A DNA stretch of 64,000 nucleotides from Mycolicibacterium iranicum. Its GTDB lineage: Bacteria; Actinomycetota; Actinomycetes; Mycobacteriales; Mycobacteriaceae. The DNA lies in assembly GCF_014190915.1 (NCBI RefSeq), contig NZ_JACHVU010000003.1, forward strand, positions 1 to 64,000. Direction: 5' to 3'. Positions within the stretch are counted from its first letter, which is position 1. Each line of letters opens with the position of its first letter. The translations under genes and the position numbers were made by a program. Of this stretch, positions 53,577-62,355 are shown one piece after another. Below the pieces are notes generated by a model that saw nothing but the letters and a program-made list of their open reading frames with translations, had not been told where the DNA came from and ran no database searches.

Positions 53577-54497
53577 ATGCAGTTCGCGATCACCCACCCG
53601 ATGCACAGTCACCCCTACAACCCGGAGCTGGTCTCGGGTGCAGGGATTGCCAGGGTGGCCGGCGCGGCCGAGGAGGCCGGCTTCGGCGGATTCGGTTTCA
53701 CCGACCACCCCGCGCCGTCGCAGCGGTGGCTGGAGTCCGGCGGTCATGACGCCCTCGACCCCTTCGTGGCGATGGGATTCGCGGCGGCCCACACCACGAA
53801 CCTGAGGCTGATCCCGAACATCGTCGTGCTGCCGTACCGCAACCCGTTCGTCGTCGCCAAGGCCGGCGCCACGCTCGACCTGATCTCGGGCGGACGGTTC
53901 ACCCTCGCCGTCGGTGTCGGCTATCTCAAACGCGAATTCGCGGCACTGGGAGTCGATTTCGACGATCGCGCCAATCTGTTCGAGGAGTCGCTGGATGTCA
54001 TCCGCGAGATCTGGACCGGCGACGACCTGAACTACGACGGCACGAACTTCAGCGCCAAGGGGATCACCGCGCACCCGAGGCCGGTCAGCACGCCGCACCC
54101 GCCGATCTGGGTGGGTGGGAACACCTCGGCGGCGCGGGCGCGCGTCGCCAGGTACGCCCAGGGCTGGTGCCCCTTCCAGGCCCCCGCGGTGCTCGCGCAG
54201 ACGGCCCGCACCGCGGCGCTGGAATCCGTGAAGCAGCTCAAGGCCGGCATCGACGATCTGCACCGCCGGCTGGACGACGCCGGGCGGGATCCGCAGAGCG
54301 TGGACATCACGTTCACCAACGGCGCCGGGGGGACACCGGGGGCCGCCGACTTCGACGCCGAGGAATTCCTCTCCGGCGTCGGCGAACTCGAGGCGGTCGG
54401 GGTGACCTGGATTCAGGTGAACGTGCCCGGCGACAGCCTCGCCCACGCCGTCGAGGCGATCGAGCAGTTCGGCGAGACCGTCATCCGGCGAGCCTGA
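53577..54497 (+). CDS. LLM-class F420/flavin-dependent oxidoreductase
   Basis: 306-residue luciferase-like protein with GFTDHPAPS, LRLIPNIVVLPYRNPFVVAK and GRFTLAVGVGYLKREFAALG, and an IWVGGNTSAARARVARY segment. The family uses reduced F420 or FMN to reduce or oxygenate a substrate. AGGAGG lies directly upstream of ATG 53577. It diverges from the other LLM gene and overlaps a convergent MDR gene by 17 bp. Confidence 0.88.
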   Translation: MQFAITHPMHSHPYNPELVSGAGIARVAGAAEEAGFGGFGFTDHPAPSQRWLESGGHDALDPFVAMGFAAAHTTNLRLIPNIVVLPYRNPFVVAKAGATLDLISGGRFTLAVGVGYLKREFAALGVDFDDRANLFEESLDVIREIWTGDDLNYDGTNFSAKGITAHPRPVSTPHPPIWVGGNTSAARARVARYAQGWCPFQAPAVLAQTARTAALESVKQLKAGIDDLHRRLDDAGRDPQSVDITFTNGAGGTPGAADFDAEEFLSGVGELEAVGVTWIQVNVPGDSLAHAVEAIEQFGETVIRRA

Positions 54498-55497
54498 CCA
54501 GTGTCTTGCCGATGTTGGCGCCGGTGAACAGGCCGTTGAGCGCGTCCACGCAGGATTCGATGCCCTCGAAGATGTGCTCGCGATGGGTGAGCAGGCCCTG
54601 CTCCTCCCACCGGCGCAGCGCGGTGAACGCCTCGTCGAAACGGCCCCACTCGTCGAGGGCGTTGAAGCCCTGCATGGTCGCCGTTCTGGCCAGCAGGTTC
54701 ACGTAATTGGCCGGGCCGGGATGGTCCCCGGTCAGATAGCTGGAGATCACCCCGCACAGCACGACGCGCGCCCGGTGGGCGAGTCGCCCGAGCACGGCGT
54801 TGAGAATGGGCCCGCCGACGTTGTCGAAGTACACGTCGACCCCCTTCGGGCAGTGCTTTTTCAGGGCGGCGGGCACGTCGTCGTTGCGGTAGTCGATGCA
54901 CGCATCGAAGCCGAAATCCTCCACCACCGCCCGGCATTTGTGCGGGCCCCCGGCGATACCGATGACACGCGCGCCCGCGATCTTGGCGATCTGACCGGCG
55001 ACCGATCCCGTCGCCCCGGCCGCGGCGGACACCACCACCGTCTCGCCGGGTTGCGGGCGTCCGATCCCGGTCATCCCGAAGTAGGCGGTGGCCCCCGTCG
55101 GCCCGTAGATGGACATCACGGCGAGCTGATCGACCTGGTCGCCGGGACCCGGGACAGGCGTGGTGAACAGGTCGTCGCGGACCAGCGTGTACTCCTGGAA
55201 CCCCGTCAGCGTCGTCACGATGTCGCCGACCGCGTAAGCCTCGCACCGGGATTCGACGACCTCGCCGATGCCGGCAGCCCGGATCACCTCGCCGAGCTGC
55301 ACGGGCGGAAGGTAACTCGGCTGGTCGTCGAGCCACGTTCTTGCCGCCGCGTCGATGCCGACATACGTCGTGCGCACCAGCGCCTCACCGTCGCCGGGTT
55401 GCGGTGCCGCCACCGCCACCAGCTCGGTGTCCTCCGGCGCGACAAGGCCGTTCGGGCGACGGCGCAGCAGGATCTGGCGGTTCGTCAGCGTCGACAC
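54481..55497 (-). CDS. Zinc-free MDR oxidoreductase (NADP-dependent alkenal/enone reductase-like)
   Basis: 338-residue MDR protein of the leukotriene B4/prostaglandin reductase-like group: QILLRRRPNGLVAPEDTEL at the start, MSIYGPTGATAYFGM, VVVSAAAGATGSVAGQIAKI (NADP site) and DVYFDNVGGPILNAVL. No zinc ligands are present. It would reduce the C=C bond of an enone or enal with NADPH. GTG at 55497. The thioesterase gene lies 45 bp upstream on the same strand. Confidence 0.9.
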   Translation of the reverse strand: MSTLTNRQILLRRRPNGLVAPEDTELVAVAAPQPGDGEALVRTTYVGIDAAARTWLDDQPSYLPPVQLGEVIRAAGIGEVVESRCEAYAVGDIVTTLTGFQEYTLVRDDLFTTPVPGPGDQVDQLAVMSIYGPTGATAYFGMTGIGRPQPGETVVVSAAAGATGSVAGQIAKIAGARVIGIAGGPHKCRAVVEDFGFDACIDYRNDDVPAALKKHCPKGVDVYFDNVGGPILNAVLGRLAHRARVVLCGVISSYLTGDHPGPANYVNLLARTATMQGFNALDEWGRFDEAFTALRRWEEQGLLTHREHIFEGIESCVDALNGLFTGANIGKTLVRLAG

Positions 55498-55542
55498 CCG
55501 CCAGAACCTACCGAAGGCGCATCGCGGCCGGACCCCAATCGG

Positions 55543-56337
55543 TCACACCCGCCACAGTGCTTCCTGGGTCGTCGTGGCGATCAGTGCGCCCGCGGAGCTG
55601 TACAGCGAGCCGTGCACCAAGCCCCGGCAGTCACCGACATTGAGCGGGTGCACCTCGTAACGGTGCCAGTCGTGGGGCACGTACGGGCGGTGGAACCACA
55701 CCGAATGGTCCAGGCTCGCCGCGTATCCGAGACCGGGTTCCAGCGAGGCCCCCGAGGGGCGGGCGACCGGGACGGGACCGAAGTCCGACATGAAGGTCAG
55801 CGTGCAGGCACGGATCAGCGGATCGTCCTCGATCGTCTCGCGCGTGCGGATCCAGAACGGTGGCACGGCGAAGATGGAATCGTCCTCGGGTCGGGTGCGG
55901 ATGTCGAAGCGCGCGGCGTACTCGATGTCGGGCTCTTTGGCGACAGCTGCGGCGAGGTCGAGCGACGGCGCGGGCGTCGGATACTCGTCGGCGCCGGGCT
56001 CGGGGGAGTGGAACGACGCGATCATCTCCAGGATGACCGCATCCTGCTGTACCGCCGTCACGCGGCGGGTGTCGAACGACCGGCCGTCACGGGTGCGTTC
56101 GACGTGCAGTTCCACATCGACGCCGTAGCGGCCGCCGCGCACGAAGTACAGATGCAGCGACTGGGGCAGTTTTCCGGGGTCGACGGTCGCCCCTGCGGCG
56201 CCCAGGGACTGGGCCGCGATCATGCCGCCGAACAACCGGGGACCCGGGCCCGCCGGGGGCGGCGAGGTGACGAAGGTGTCGCCGCGACGATCGAACCGTA
56301 GGAGCTGCGCGATCCAACTCGAGTTGACACCTGTCAT
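55543..56337 (-). CDS. Acyl-CoA thioesterase (double hotdog)
   Basis: 264-residue thioesterase of the TesB/4HBT_3 type, with GPRLFGGMIAAQSLGAAG in the first hotdog and LPQSLHLYFVRGG, then LDHSVWFHRPYVPHDW in the second. ATG at 56337 is used; the TTG directly before it is less likely. It is followed closely on the minus strand by the MDR gene, and preceded 12 bp upstream by an SRPBCC gene, so these form an operon. Confidence 0.88.
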   Translation of the reverse strand: MTGVNSSWIAQLLRFDRRGDTFVTSPPPAGPGPRLFGGMIAAQSLGAAGATVDPGKLPQSLHLYFVRGGRYGVDVELHVERTRDGRSFDTRRVTAVQQDAVILEMIASFHSPEPGADEYPTPAPSLDLAAAVAKEPDIEYAARFDIRTRPEDDSIFAVPPFWIRTRETIEDDPLIRACTLTFMSDFGPVPVARPSGASLEPGLGYAASLDHSVWFHRPYVPHDWHRYEVHPLNVGDCRGLVHGSLYSSAGALIATTTQEALWRV

Positions 56338-56349
56338 CAACAGCAGACC

Positions 56350-56838
56350 CTATCGGGCGGCGAAGTACTTCTCTCCGTCGGTGGCCGCACGACCGAACCC
56401 GGCCTTCAGTACAGGCGCCAGGACCTTGAACGGTAGCCGCAACGCGCTCACCGGTTCGATCGCCACCAGCCAGGTGAACCGGGTGCCGGCGCCGTCGGGT
56501 GTGATGCGGTAGTCCTCGGCGAAGCGGCGGAACAGCGGCACGTTGGCCTCGTACGCCCAGAACGAGTATCCCGACCCCTCGTCCCACCGGAAGAAGCGCT
56601 CGCGGACCAGCGACGGGCCGGTTCCCACCTCGCGGGTGGTGCCGACTCCGAACGGCCGCGGCGACGTCCAGGTGACCGACCCGACCGTCGAGCCCCAGGC
56701 GGCCAGCGACTCGTCGGATTGCAACGATTCCCACACCTGGTCCGGCGTTGCCGCGTAGTGCTTTTCGTACCGGAACACGTGCGGGGCGGTGTCGAAGAAG
56801 CCGGCGTCGGCCGACTCGAGGGCATACCAGCGTGTCAT
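56350..56838 (-). CDS. SRPBCC family protein
   Basis: 162-residue helix-grip ligand-binding protein with FRYEKHYAATPDQVWESLQ near the start and TRFTWLVAIEPVSALRLPFK near the end. It may carry or modify a hydrophobic intermediate; no catalytic residue is evident. Start ATG at 56838, with an in-frame Met at 56850 as alternative. It lies between the FadE gene (46 bp) and the thioesterase gene (12 bp) on the same strand. Confidence 0.78.
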   Translation of the reverse strand: MTRWYALESADAGFFDTAPHVFRYEKHYAATPDQVWESLQSDESLAAWGSTVGSVTWTSPRPFGVGTTREVGTGPSLVRERFFRWDEGSGYSFWAYEANVPLFRRFAEDYRITPDGAGTRFTWLVAIEPVSALRLPFKVLAPVLKAGFGRAATDGEKYFAAR

Positions 56839-56884
56839 GGCATGCAGCATCGCCTGTGCTGTGCGAGCTGACAAGCGGGACCGC

Positions 56885-58732
56885 TCAGAACGCCGCCTCC
56901 GGCAGGTTCATCAGGTCGTCGACGGTGTCGTCGAGCTCCTCGACGATGCGCCGGACCGCCGACAGCGGGGGCAGCATGTTCGCCGCGAAGAACGATGCGG
57001 TGGCGATCTTGCCCTCGTAGAACGGGGCGTCGCCGGCACTGTGCCCGCCCTCCAGCGCCGCCTGGGCCACGAGCGCCTGATCGAGAAGCCGCCATCCGAT
57101 GAGCAGGTCGCCGACGGCCAGGAGCAGGCGCACCGAGACCATCCCGACCTTGTAGATCTCGCGGGGCCGCTCCGAGGCCGCCATCAGGTAGCCCGTCACG
57201 GCGGCCGTCATCGCCTGGACGTCCTCCAGCGCCGTGCGCAGCAGCATCGCCTGTGGCTTGAGCCTGCCGTCGCAGGCATCGACGGTGCGCACGATCTGGG
57301 CGGTTACGTGGGCCAGCGCCTCGCCACGGTCACGGACGACCTTGCGGAAGAAGAAGTCCAGCGACTGGATCGCCGTCGTGCCCTCGTAGAGGGAGTCGAT
57401 CTTCGAATCCCGGATGTACTGCTCGATCGGGTAGTCCTGCAGGAAACCCGAGCCGCCCAGCGTCTGCAGCGATTCGGTCAGGATCTCGTAGGCCCGCTCC
57501 GACCCCACCCCCTTGACCACCGGCAGCAACAGATCGTCGACCCGGTGCGCCATGGAGGGGTCCGCTCCGGAGGTCTGAGCCGCCATGTCGTCGTTCTGGT
57601 GCGCTGCGGCGTACATGTACAGCGCGCGCAGCCCTTCGGCGTAGGCCTTCTGGGTGAGCAGGCTCCGGCGCACGTCGGGGTGGTGCATGATCGTCACCCG
57701 CGGCGCGGTCTTGTCGGTCATCTGGGTGAGATCCGCGCCCTGGACGCGCTCCTTGGCGTAGGCCAGCGCGTTCAGGTAGCCGGTCGAGAGCGTGCCGGCG
57801 GACTTCACCCCGATCGTCATGCGCGCGTGCTCGATGACGGTGAACATCTGGGCGATGCCGTTGTGCACGTCGCCGACGAGGTAGCCGACCGCGGGCCTGC
57901 CGTGGGCGCCGAACGTCAGCTCGCACGTCGGGGAGCTCTTCAGCCCCATCTTGTGCTCCAGGTTCGTCACGAACACCCCGTTGCGTTCGCCGAGTTCCAT
58001 CGTCTCGGGGTCGAACAGGATCTTCGGTACGTAGAACAGGCTCAGACCCTTGGTACCTGCGCCGGCACCCTCGGGACGGGCCAGCACGAGGTGGAAGATG
58101 TTCTCGGCGGTGTCGCCGACGTCCCCGCCGGAGATGAACCGTTTGACGCCCTCGATGTGCCAGGTGCCGTCGGGTTGTGCGATCGCCTTGGCCCGGCCTG
58201 CACCCACGTCGGAGCCCGCGTCGGCCTCGGTGAGGACCATGGTCGCGGCCCAGCCCCGTGCGAGGCCTTCGGCGGCCCAATTCCTTTGCTGCTCAGTGCC
58301 TTCGACCGCGAGGGCATGGGCCATCGCCGGACCCAGGGCGTGGAAGAAACCGACGGCGGGATTGGCACAGAACATCATCTCGCCGATGGCCCAGGTCAAC
58401 GCGGCCGGTGCGGGGACCCCGCCGATCTCCTCGGCGATGCCCAGCCTCCACCACTGCGCGTCCTTGACCGCGGACACGGTGCGCGCGATCTCCTCCGAGA
58501 CCGAGATGCTGTGTGTCGCCGGGTCGAAGACCGGCGGATTGCGATCGGCGTCGACGAACGACGCCGCGACCGGGCCTTCGGCGAGCCTGGCCACCTCGTC
58601 GAGCATCGTGCGTGCGGTGTCGACGTCGAGGTCTCCGTAGTCGCCGGCGTCGAGCACGTCGCCGATGCGGAGCACTTCGAAGAGGTTGAACGCGAGATCG
58701 CGGACGTTGGCGATGTAGTGGCCTTGACCCAT
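56885..58732 (-). CDS. Acyl-CoA dehydrogenase, long (FadE5-like)
   Basis: 615-residue ACAD of the long subclass with an extra C-terminal domain, similar in length to mycobacterial FadE5. [20 protein letters not shown] is the FAD-site strand, and the catalytic Glu is present in [15 protein letters not shown]. It would begin beta-oxidation of an acyl-CoA. ATG at 58732. A 22-bp palindrome and direct repeats sit 54-75 bp upstream, which points to its own repressor. Leads a minus-strand run of FadE, SRPBCC, thioesterase and MDR genes. Confidence 0.91.
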   Translation of the reverse strand: MGQGHYIANVRDLAFNLFEVLRIGDVLDAGDYGDLDVDTARTMLDEVARLAEGPVAASFVDADRNPPVFDPATHSISVSEEIARTVSAVKDAQWWRLGIAEEIGGVPAPAALTWAIGEMMFCANPAVGFFHALGPAMAHALAVEGTEQQRNWAAEGLARGWAATMVLTEADAGSDVGAGRAKAIAQPDGTWHIEGVKRFISGGDVGDTAENIFHLVLARPEGAGAGTKGLSLFYVPKILFDPETMELGERNGVFVTNLEHKMGLKSSPTCELTFGAHGRPAVGYLVGDVHNGIAQMFTVIEHARMTIGVKSAGTLSTGYLNALAYAKERVQGADLTQMTDKTAPRVTIMHHPDVRRSLLTQKAYAEGLRALYMYAAAHQNDDMAAQTSGADPSMAHRVDDLLLPVVKGVGSERAYEILTESLQTLGGSGFLQDYPIEQYIRDSKIDSLYEGTTAIQSLDFFFRKVVRDRGEALAHVTAQIVRTVDACDGRLKPQAMLLRTALEDVQAMTAAVTGYLMAASERPREIYKVGMVSVRLLLAVGDLLIGWRLLDQALVAQAALEGGHSAGDAPFYEGKIATASFFAANMLPPLSAVRRIVEELDDTVDDLMNLPEAAF

Positions 58733-58763
58733 GACGGGCAGTGTGAGGGTCCAGCAAAGGCGT

Positions 58764-58807
58764 ACGCAACCGTAACCTGGGCAAACCTACGGTAACGCAA
58801 CCGTAGG
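58764..58807. promoter_or_regulatory. Putative operator of the FadE-SRPBCC-thioesterase operon
   Basis: A perfect palindrome with arms CCTACGGT (58786-58793) and ACCGTAGG (58800-58807) around a 6-bp spacer. In addition ACGCAACCGTA is repeated directly at 58764-58774 and 58795-58805, 31 bp apart (three helical turns). It lies in the upstream region of the FadE gene and differs from the TTTACA dyads, so a separate regulator is expected. Confidence 0.6.
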
Positions 58808-58837
58808 GTGCGAGGTCCGATCCTTATGTGATGTCAC

Positions 58838-59545
58838 TCACACCTGGCATCCGCAATCCTCGTAGGATGCCGAGGCGGGCAGCTCGGCCAGGACGTCGAC
58901 CTTCGTCTCGTCGAAGCTGAGGAGGCCCTTGATCGGCGTGCTCTCCGGCAGCGGTTCCTCGTAGCTCCATGCGGCGTCCTCGATGACGACGCCGTCCGTG
59001 ACGGCGTGCCAATAGGTCGCATACCCCTTGTAATTGCAGTAGCTCGACGTCTCCGAGCGCTGCAGCAGGTCCGTGCGGACGGTCGACGGGGCGACGTACA
59101 ACCGGGGTCGCAGTGCGGTCTCGAACAGGATCACGGTGTCGACGGTGTCGACCAGCACCGTGTCCCCGACGCTCACTCTCAGGCCGCGCCCGGTGGGGCG
59201 GCAGTCGACGCGGTGGTACGGATTGGGCGGATAGTGCACCAGCCGCCGGCCCTCCTCGAACCACGTGTCGACAGCCGACCACGGGACCACGCAGTACCCG
59301 GGTGCTTCCGGCACGGGTTTGCTCGGAAGCTCGCCGACGTCCTCGACGGAGAATGCGTAGGCCAGTGGGTGACCCTGCCGGTGCACCATCAGGGCCCGCT
59401 CGGTGTCGATCACCGGGTGTCCGTCGACGAGTGCCTGGATGCGCCGCGGATGCGGTTCGATGTAGACGAGATCGCCTGTCGCGGGGGGAGTGAGCTGACC
59501 GGCCCGGTCGCGGCTGAGCGGTCCACTGCCGGCAACGAGGCTCAT
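58838..59545 (-). CDS. DUF427 protein, two domains
   Basis: 235-residue protein with two DUF427 (NTP_transf_9-like) domains; the second has the typical SYCNYKGYATYWHAV segment. Function is unknown, although such proteins are frequent in actinobacterial catabolic regions. ATG at 59545 begins the conserved part; a longer frame to 59707 includes dyad site 8 and is rejected, which leaves a leader of roughly 75-80 nt. No partner gene overlaps it. Confidence 0.82.
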   Translation of the reverse strand: MSLVAGSGPLSRDRAGQLTPPATGDLVYIEPHPRRIQALVDGHPVIDTERALMVHRQGHPLAYAFSVEDVGELPSKPVPEAPGYCVVPWSAVDTWFEEGRRLVHYPPNPYHRVDCRPTGRGLRVSVGDTVLVDTVDTVILFETALRPRLYVAPSTVRTDLLQRSETSSYCNYKGYATYWHAVTDGVVIEDAAWSYEEPLPESTPIKGLLSFDETKVDVLAELPASASYEDCGCQV

Positions 59546-59633
59546 CGAAGCGACCCCGGGACAACGGTTTTCGTACCGACCATCGCGACCTCGACTCTGC
59601 GTTGCTGGGGTGTGTGCACGGTTCGCGACCGAG

Positions 59634-59659
59634 TTTACAAAGAGATCGGCGAATGTCAC
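59634..59659 (-). promoter_or_regulatory. 26-bp dyad operator/promoter, site 8 (DUF427/WS-DGAT)
   Basis: TTTACA-N14-TGTCAC in the divergent gap of the DUF427 and WS/DGAT genes. On the minus strand: GTGACA, 16 bp, TAAACT. Confidence 0.68.
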
Positions 59660-59802
59660 GGTGCCGGTTTTCGTGACGATGCCGTGCCGGCCAAGTTCTG
59701 CTAACAAGGAGTGTCAGATTCCATCCATCGCACGCCCGTAGGGGCGAAGATCGCTGGAATGGGTACACGTCCGACGGTGTCGATGGCGAACGGGGTGGCG
59801 CG

Positions 59803-61233
59803 GTGAGACGACTCAACGGTGTGGACGCGATGATGCTCTACAGCGAGACGCCCGAGATCCACATGCACACCCTCAAGATCGGTGTGCTCGATGTGTCGAA
59901 CGTCGAGGGCTATGACTTCGAGCTGTTCCGCAGGGCTGCCCTGCCGCGGCTGCACGCGCTGGCTCCGCTGCGCTACCAACTGGTCGACATCCCGTTCAAG
60001 CTGCATCATCCGATGTGGGTGCAGAACGCCGAGATCGATCTGGACTACCACCTGCGCCGCGCGCGGGTCGCCGCCCCCGGGGGACGCCGCGAGCTGGATC
60101 AACTGATCGGCGAGATCGCCGGCACACCCCTGGACCGCAACCACCCGCTGTGGGAGATGTACATCGCAGACGGTCTGGCGGACAACAAGATCGCAGTGAT
60201 CCACAAGGTGCATCACGTACTGGCCGACGGCGTCGCCTCGGCGAACCAGATGGCGATGGCCATCGGGGCGCGCGAGCCCGAGATCGGCGGGCAGCTCGCC
60301 GCCTACCCGGCCGAATCGACGGCGCCGGGAAATCTGGTCCGAGGCGCGGGCCGCGACCATGTCGGTCAGCTGCGCAGGCTTCCGAAGCTCGTGAACGAGA
60401 CCGCGACCGGGGTGTCGCGCGTGCGACGGAAGGCCAGGGAGCGCGGGCGGCACCCCGACCTCGCGCGCAACTTCGCCCCGCCGCCGTCGTTCATCAACCA
60501 TGTCGTCACGCCCGGGCGCCGGTTCGCCACGGCGCCGCTGGCTCTCGCCGACGTCAAACAGACCGCCCGGCATCTCGGGGTCACTCTCAACGACATCGTG
60601 CTGGCCACCGCCGCAGGCGCGCTGCGCGAACTGCAGCTGCGCTACGACGGCAAGGCCGACGTCCCGCTCATCGCCGGGGTGCCGGTCAGCTACAACACCT
60701 CGCCGGAACGCCTGGTGGGCAACGAATTCACCTATATGACACCGTCGTTGCCGGTCCACGTCGACGATCCCCTGGAACGGGTCCGGTTGACCGCGACGGC
60801 GACCGCGATCGCGAAGGAGAACCACAGCCTGCTGGGCCCCACCCTGTTACCGTCGTGGCTCACCTATCTCCCGCCGGGGACGACGCCGCGGGTCTTCCGG
60901 ATGCAGGCCCGACGCCTGGAGTCGGCGATGGTGATGAACCTCACGATCTCCAACGTTCCCGGCCCACGCGAACGCGGCTGCGTCGAAGGTGCGGTCGTCG
61001 ACGAGATCTACTCCGTCGGACCCATCGTCGCCGGCAGCGGGATGAACATCACGGTGTGGAGCTACGTCGACCAGCTGGCCATCTCGGTGCTGACCGACGA
61101 CCGGACCCTCAAGGATCCCCACGAGGCGACCGACGCGCTCATCGCGTCGTTCACCGAGATCCGCGCCGCGGCCGGGTTGCCAGCGGAATTGACACCCGTC
61201 GAAACGGCCATGCCGATCGCCCCCGCCCTGTAA
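59803..61233 (+). CDS. Wax ester synthase/diacylglycerol acyltransferase (WS/DGAT)
   Basis: 476-residue acyltransferase that would esterify fatty acyl-CoA to diacylglycerol or an alcohol, storing carbon as triacylglycerol or wax. The active-site HHxxxDG is HHVLADG (137-143), with NDIVLATAAGALRELQ and NLTISNVPGP further on, as in Tgs enzymes. GTG at 59803 is used. It shares dyad site 8 with the DUF427 gene and may store acyl groups released by the catabolic pathway. Confidence 0.93.
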   Translation: MRRLNGVDAMMLYSETPEIHMHTLKIGVLDVSNVEGYDFELFRRAALPRLHALAPLRYQLVDIPFKLHHPMWVQNAEIDLDYHLRRARVAAPGGRRELDQLIGEIAGTPLDRNHPLWEMYIADGLADNKIAVIHKVHHVLADGVASANQMAMAIGAREPEIGGQLAAYPAESTAPGNLVRGAGRDHVGQLRRLPKLVNETATGVSRVRRKARERGRHPDLARNFAPPPSFINHVVTPGRRFATAPLALADVKQTARHLGVTLNDIVLATAAGALRELQLRYDGKADVPLIAGVPVSYNTSPERLVGNEFTYMTPSLPVHVDDPLERVRLTATATAIAKENHSLLGPTLLPSWLTYLPPGTTPRVFRMQARRLESAMVMNLTISNVPGPRERGCVEGAVVDEIYSVGPIVAGSGMNITVWSYVDQLAISVLTDDRTLKDPHEATDALIASFTEIRAAAGLPAELTPVETAMPIAPAL

Positions 61234-61311
61234 CTCCCGGAAGCTGTTGTTCGCAGCCCTCTTTCGCGGTCGACGCCCTCCCGCCTCCGTCAGCCGAAAT
61301 ACGAACGAGGC

Positions 61312-61337
61312 TTTACAGAACACTGCGAGAGTGTCAC
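61312..61337 (-). promoter_or_regulatory. 26-bp dyad operator, site 9
   Basis: TTTACA-N14-TGTCAC, upstream of the plus-strand unknown gene at 61380. Read as a promoter (GTGACA, 16 bp, TAAAGC) it points towards the end of the WS/DGAT gene, where no sense gene is seen, so an operator for the plus-strand gene is the more reasonable reading. Confidence 0.6.
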
Positions 61338-61379
61338 GCTGTCTGAGGCGCGACGGGATGCGCGCGGGAGGGTGGCGCG

Positions 61380-61961
61380 ATGACGATGTTTGACGTGAAC
61401 GACCTCGGGGCGTTCGAGCGAAGAGGATCCGGTGTGCGGACGTCCGGCGAGATACTGCATACCTACGACCTCACGGTGATCGCCTCCGACGCCGACAGCG
61501 TGGTCGCGTCGGCCGGAGGCTGGCTCTGCGATCGGGTCCGTGCCGGCTGGCAGGTCACGGTCGTGGTACCGGAGGCGGCCGACGTGCGTGCGCTGACGAT
61601 CCTCGGCGTGGCGGTGGAGACGTCGATGCCGCACGACGAAGCGCTGCAGCAGCCCGCGGCAGCCGTCGCGGTCGATGCGTCCGTCCTGCGCCGCGACGAC
61701 TCGGTGCGGCGCGACGTGCTGCGGTTGGTGGATTCGCGACGGGTCGAGGTCACGGTGTGGGGCGAGGCGCCGCTGTTCGGGTCCGACGCGCGATTCGAGC
61801 GGGTCCGTCACCGCCTCAGCGCAGCCGCCCGCGCGTTCAAATCCGGCGCCCTACGCACGTCCGGGCATGCGGAAACCCATTCCGGTGCCGAAGAATTCGT
61901 CAGTACCGCACTCTGGTATCCGCCCGACGGGGCTGACCTGGTGCCGATCGCGGAACGCTAG
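61380..61961 (+). CDS. Unknown protein under dyad site 9
   Basis: I do not recognise this 193-residue protein. It has an early Rossmann-like strand-turn (YDLTVIASDADSVVASAGGW), a second strand VTVVVPEAADVRALTIL and no signal peptide or membrane helix. No LmbE metal motif is present, so a PIG-L deacetylase is not supported. GGGAGGGTGG precedes the ATG at 61380; a second ATG at 61386 is possible. The position next to dyad site 9 suggests membership of the island regulon. Confidence 0.65.
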   Translation: MTMFDVNDLGAFERRGSGVRTSGEILHTYDLTVIASDADSVVASAGGWLCDRVRAGWQVTVVVPEAADVRALTILGVAVETSMPHDEALQQPAAAVAVDASVLRRDDSVRRDVLRLVDSRRVEVTVWGEAPLFGSDARFERVRHRLSAAARAFKSGALRTSGHAETHSGAEEFVSTALWYPPDGADLVPIAER

Positions 61962-61997
61962 GTCCGCGGCGTCGTCACGCCGCGCTGGGACCGGATG

Positions 61998-62291
61998 TCA
62001 GCGGGTGTCGCGGTTGCGGTGGGAGTACCAGCTGCGCGCCACGAAGCCCCAGACGAACAGGGCGAACGCGACCAGGAAGATGTCCTCGACACGACCGGTG
62101 TGATTGCCGTGGATCATCAGCAACAGGAAGGCGCCGGCCAGCAGGCCGCCGATCTGGAAACCGCGCAGGCTTCCGGTCGACCAGCCCCATTCCGCGGACG
62201 GTACTTCCTCGATGTCCACGCCGGTGCGTCGTTCCACCTCGGTGCTTGCCACGGCTGGCTCCTCAGGGTCGGGCGACTCTTCCGCCGCCAT
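61998..62291 (-). CDS. DUF2631 small membrane protein
   Basis: 97-residue protein with an acidic cytosolic N-terminus (ESPDPEEP), the AEWGWSTGSLRGFQIGG segment and two membrane helices (GGLLAGAFLLLMIHG and IFLVAFALFVWGFVA), ending in a basic tail. This is the actinobacterial DUF2631 family, represented by Rv2876 next to the mpt70/dipZ and dxr region. It marks the return to the core gene order on the right of the island. Confidence 0.82.
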   Translation of the reverse strand: MAAEESPDPEEPAVASTEVERRTGVDIEEVPSAEWGWSTGSLRGFQIGGLLAGAFLLLMIHGNHTGRVEDIFLVAFALFVWGFVARSWYSHRNRDTR

Positions 62292-62355
62292 TCTGACACA
62301 GCACTACTACGAGTCGACGTAGAGCCGGGTCTATCGCGCAGTAGGCTCCCCGGTC

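Noticed and set aside
60847..61323. Minus-strand open frame that dyad site 9 would drive if read as a promoter
   Set aside because: It is antisense to the WS/DGAT gene and its sequence has no protein-like features.
61380..61961. PIG-L/LmbE deacetylase assignment for the unknown protein
   Set aside because: The N-terminal strand and size recall LmbE, but the metal-binding His-Pro-Asp-Asp motif is absent.
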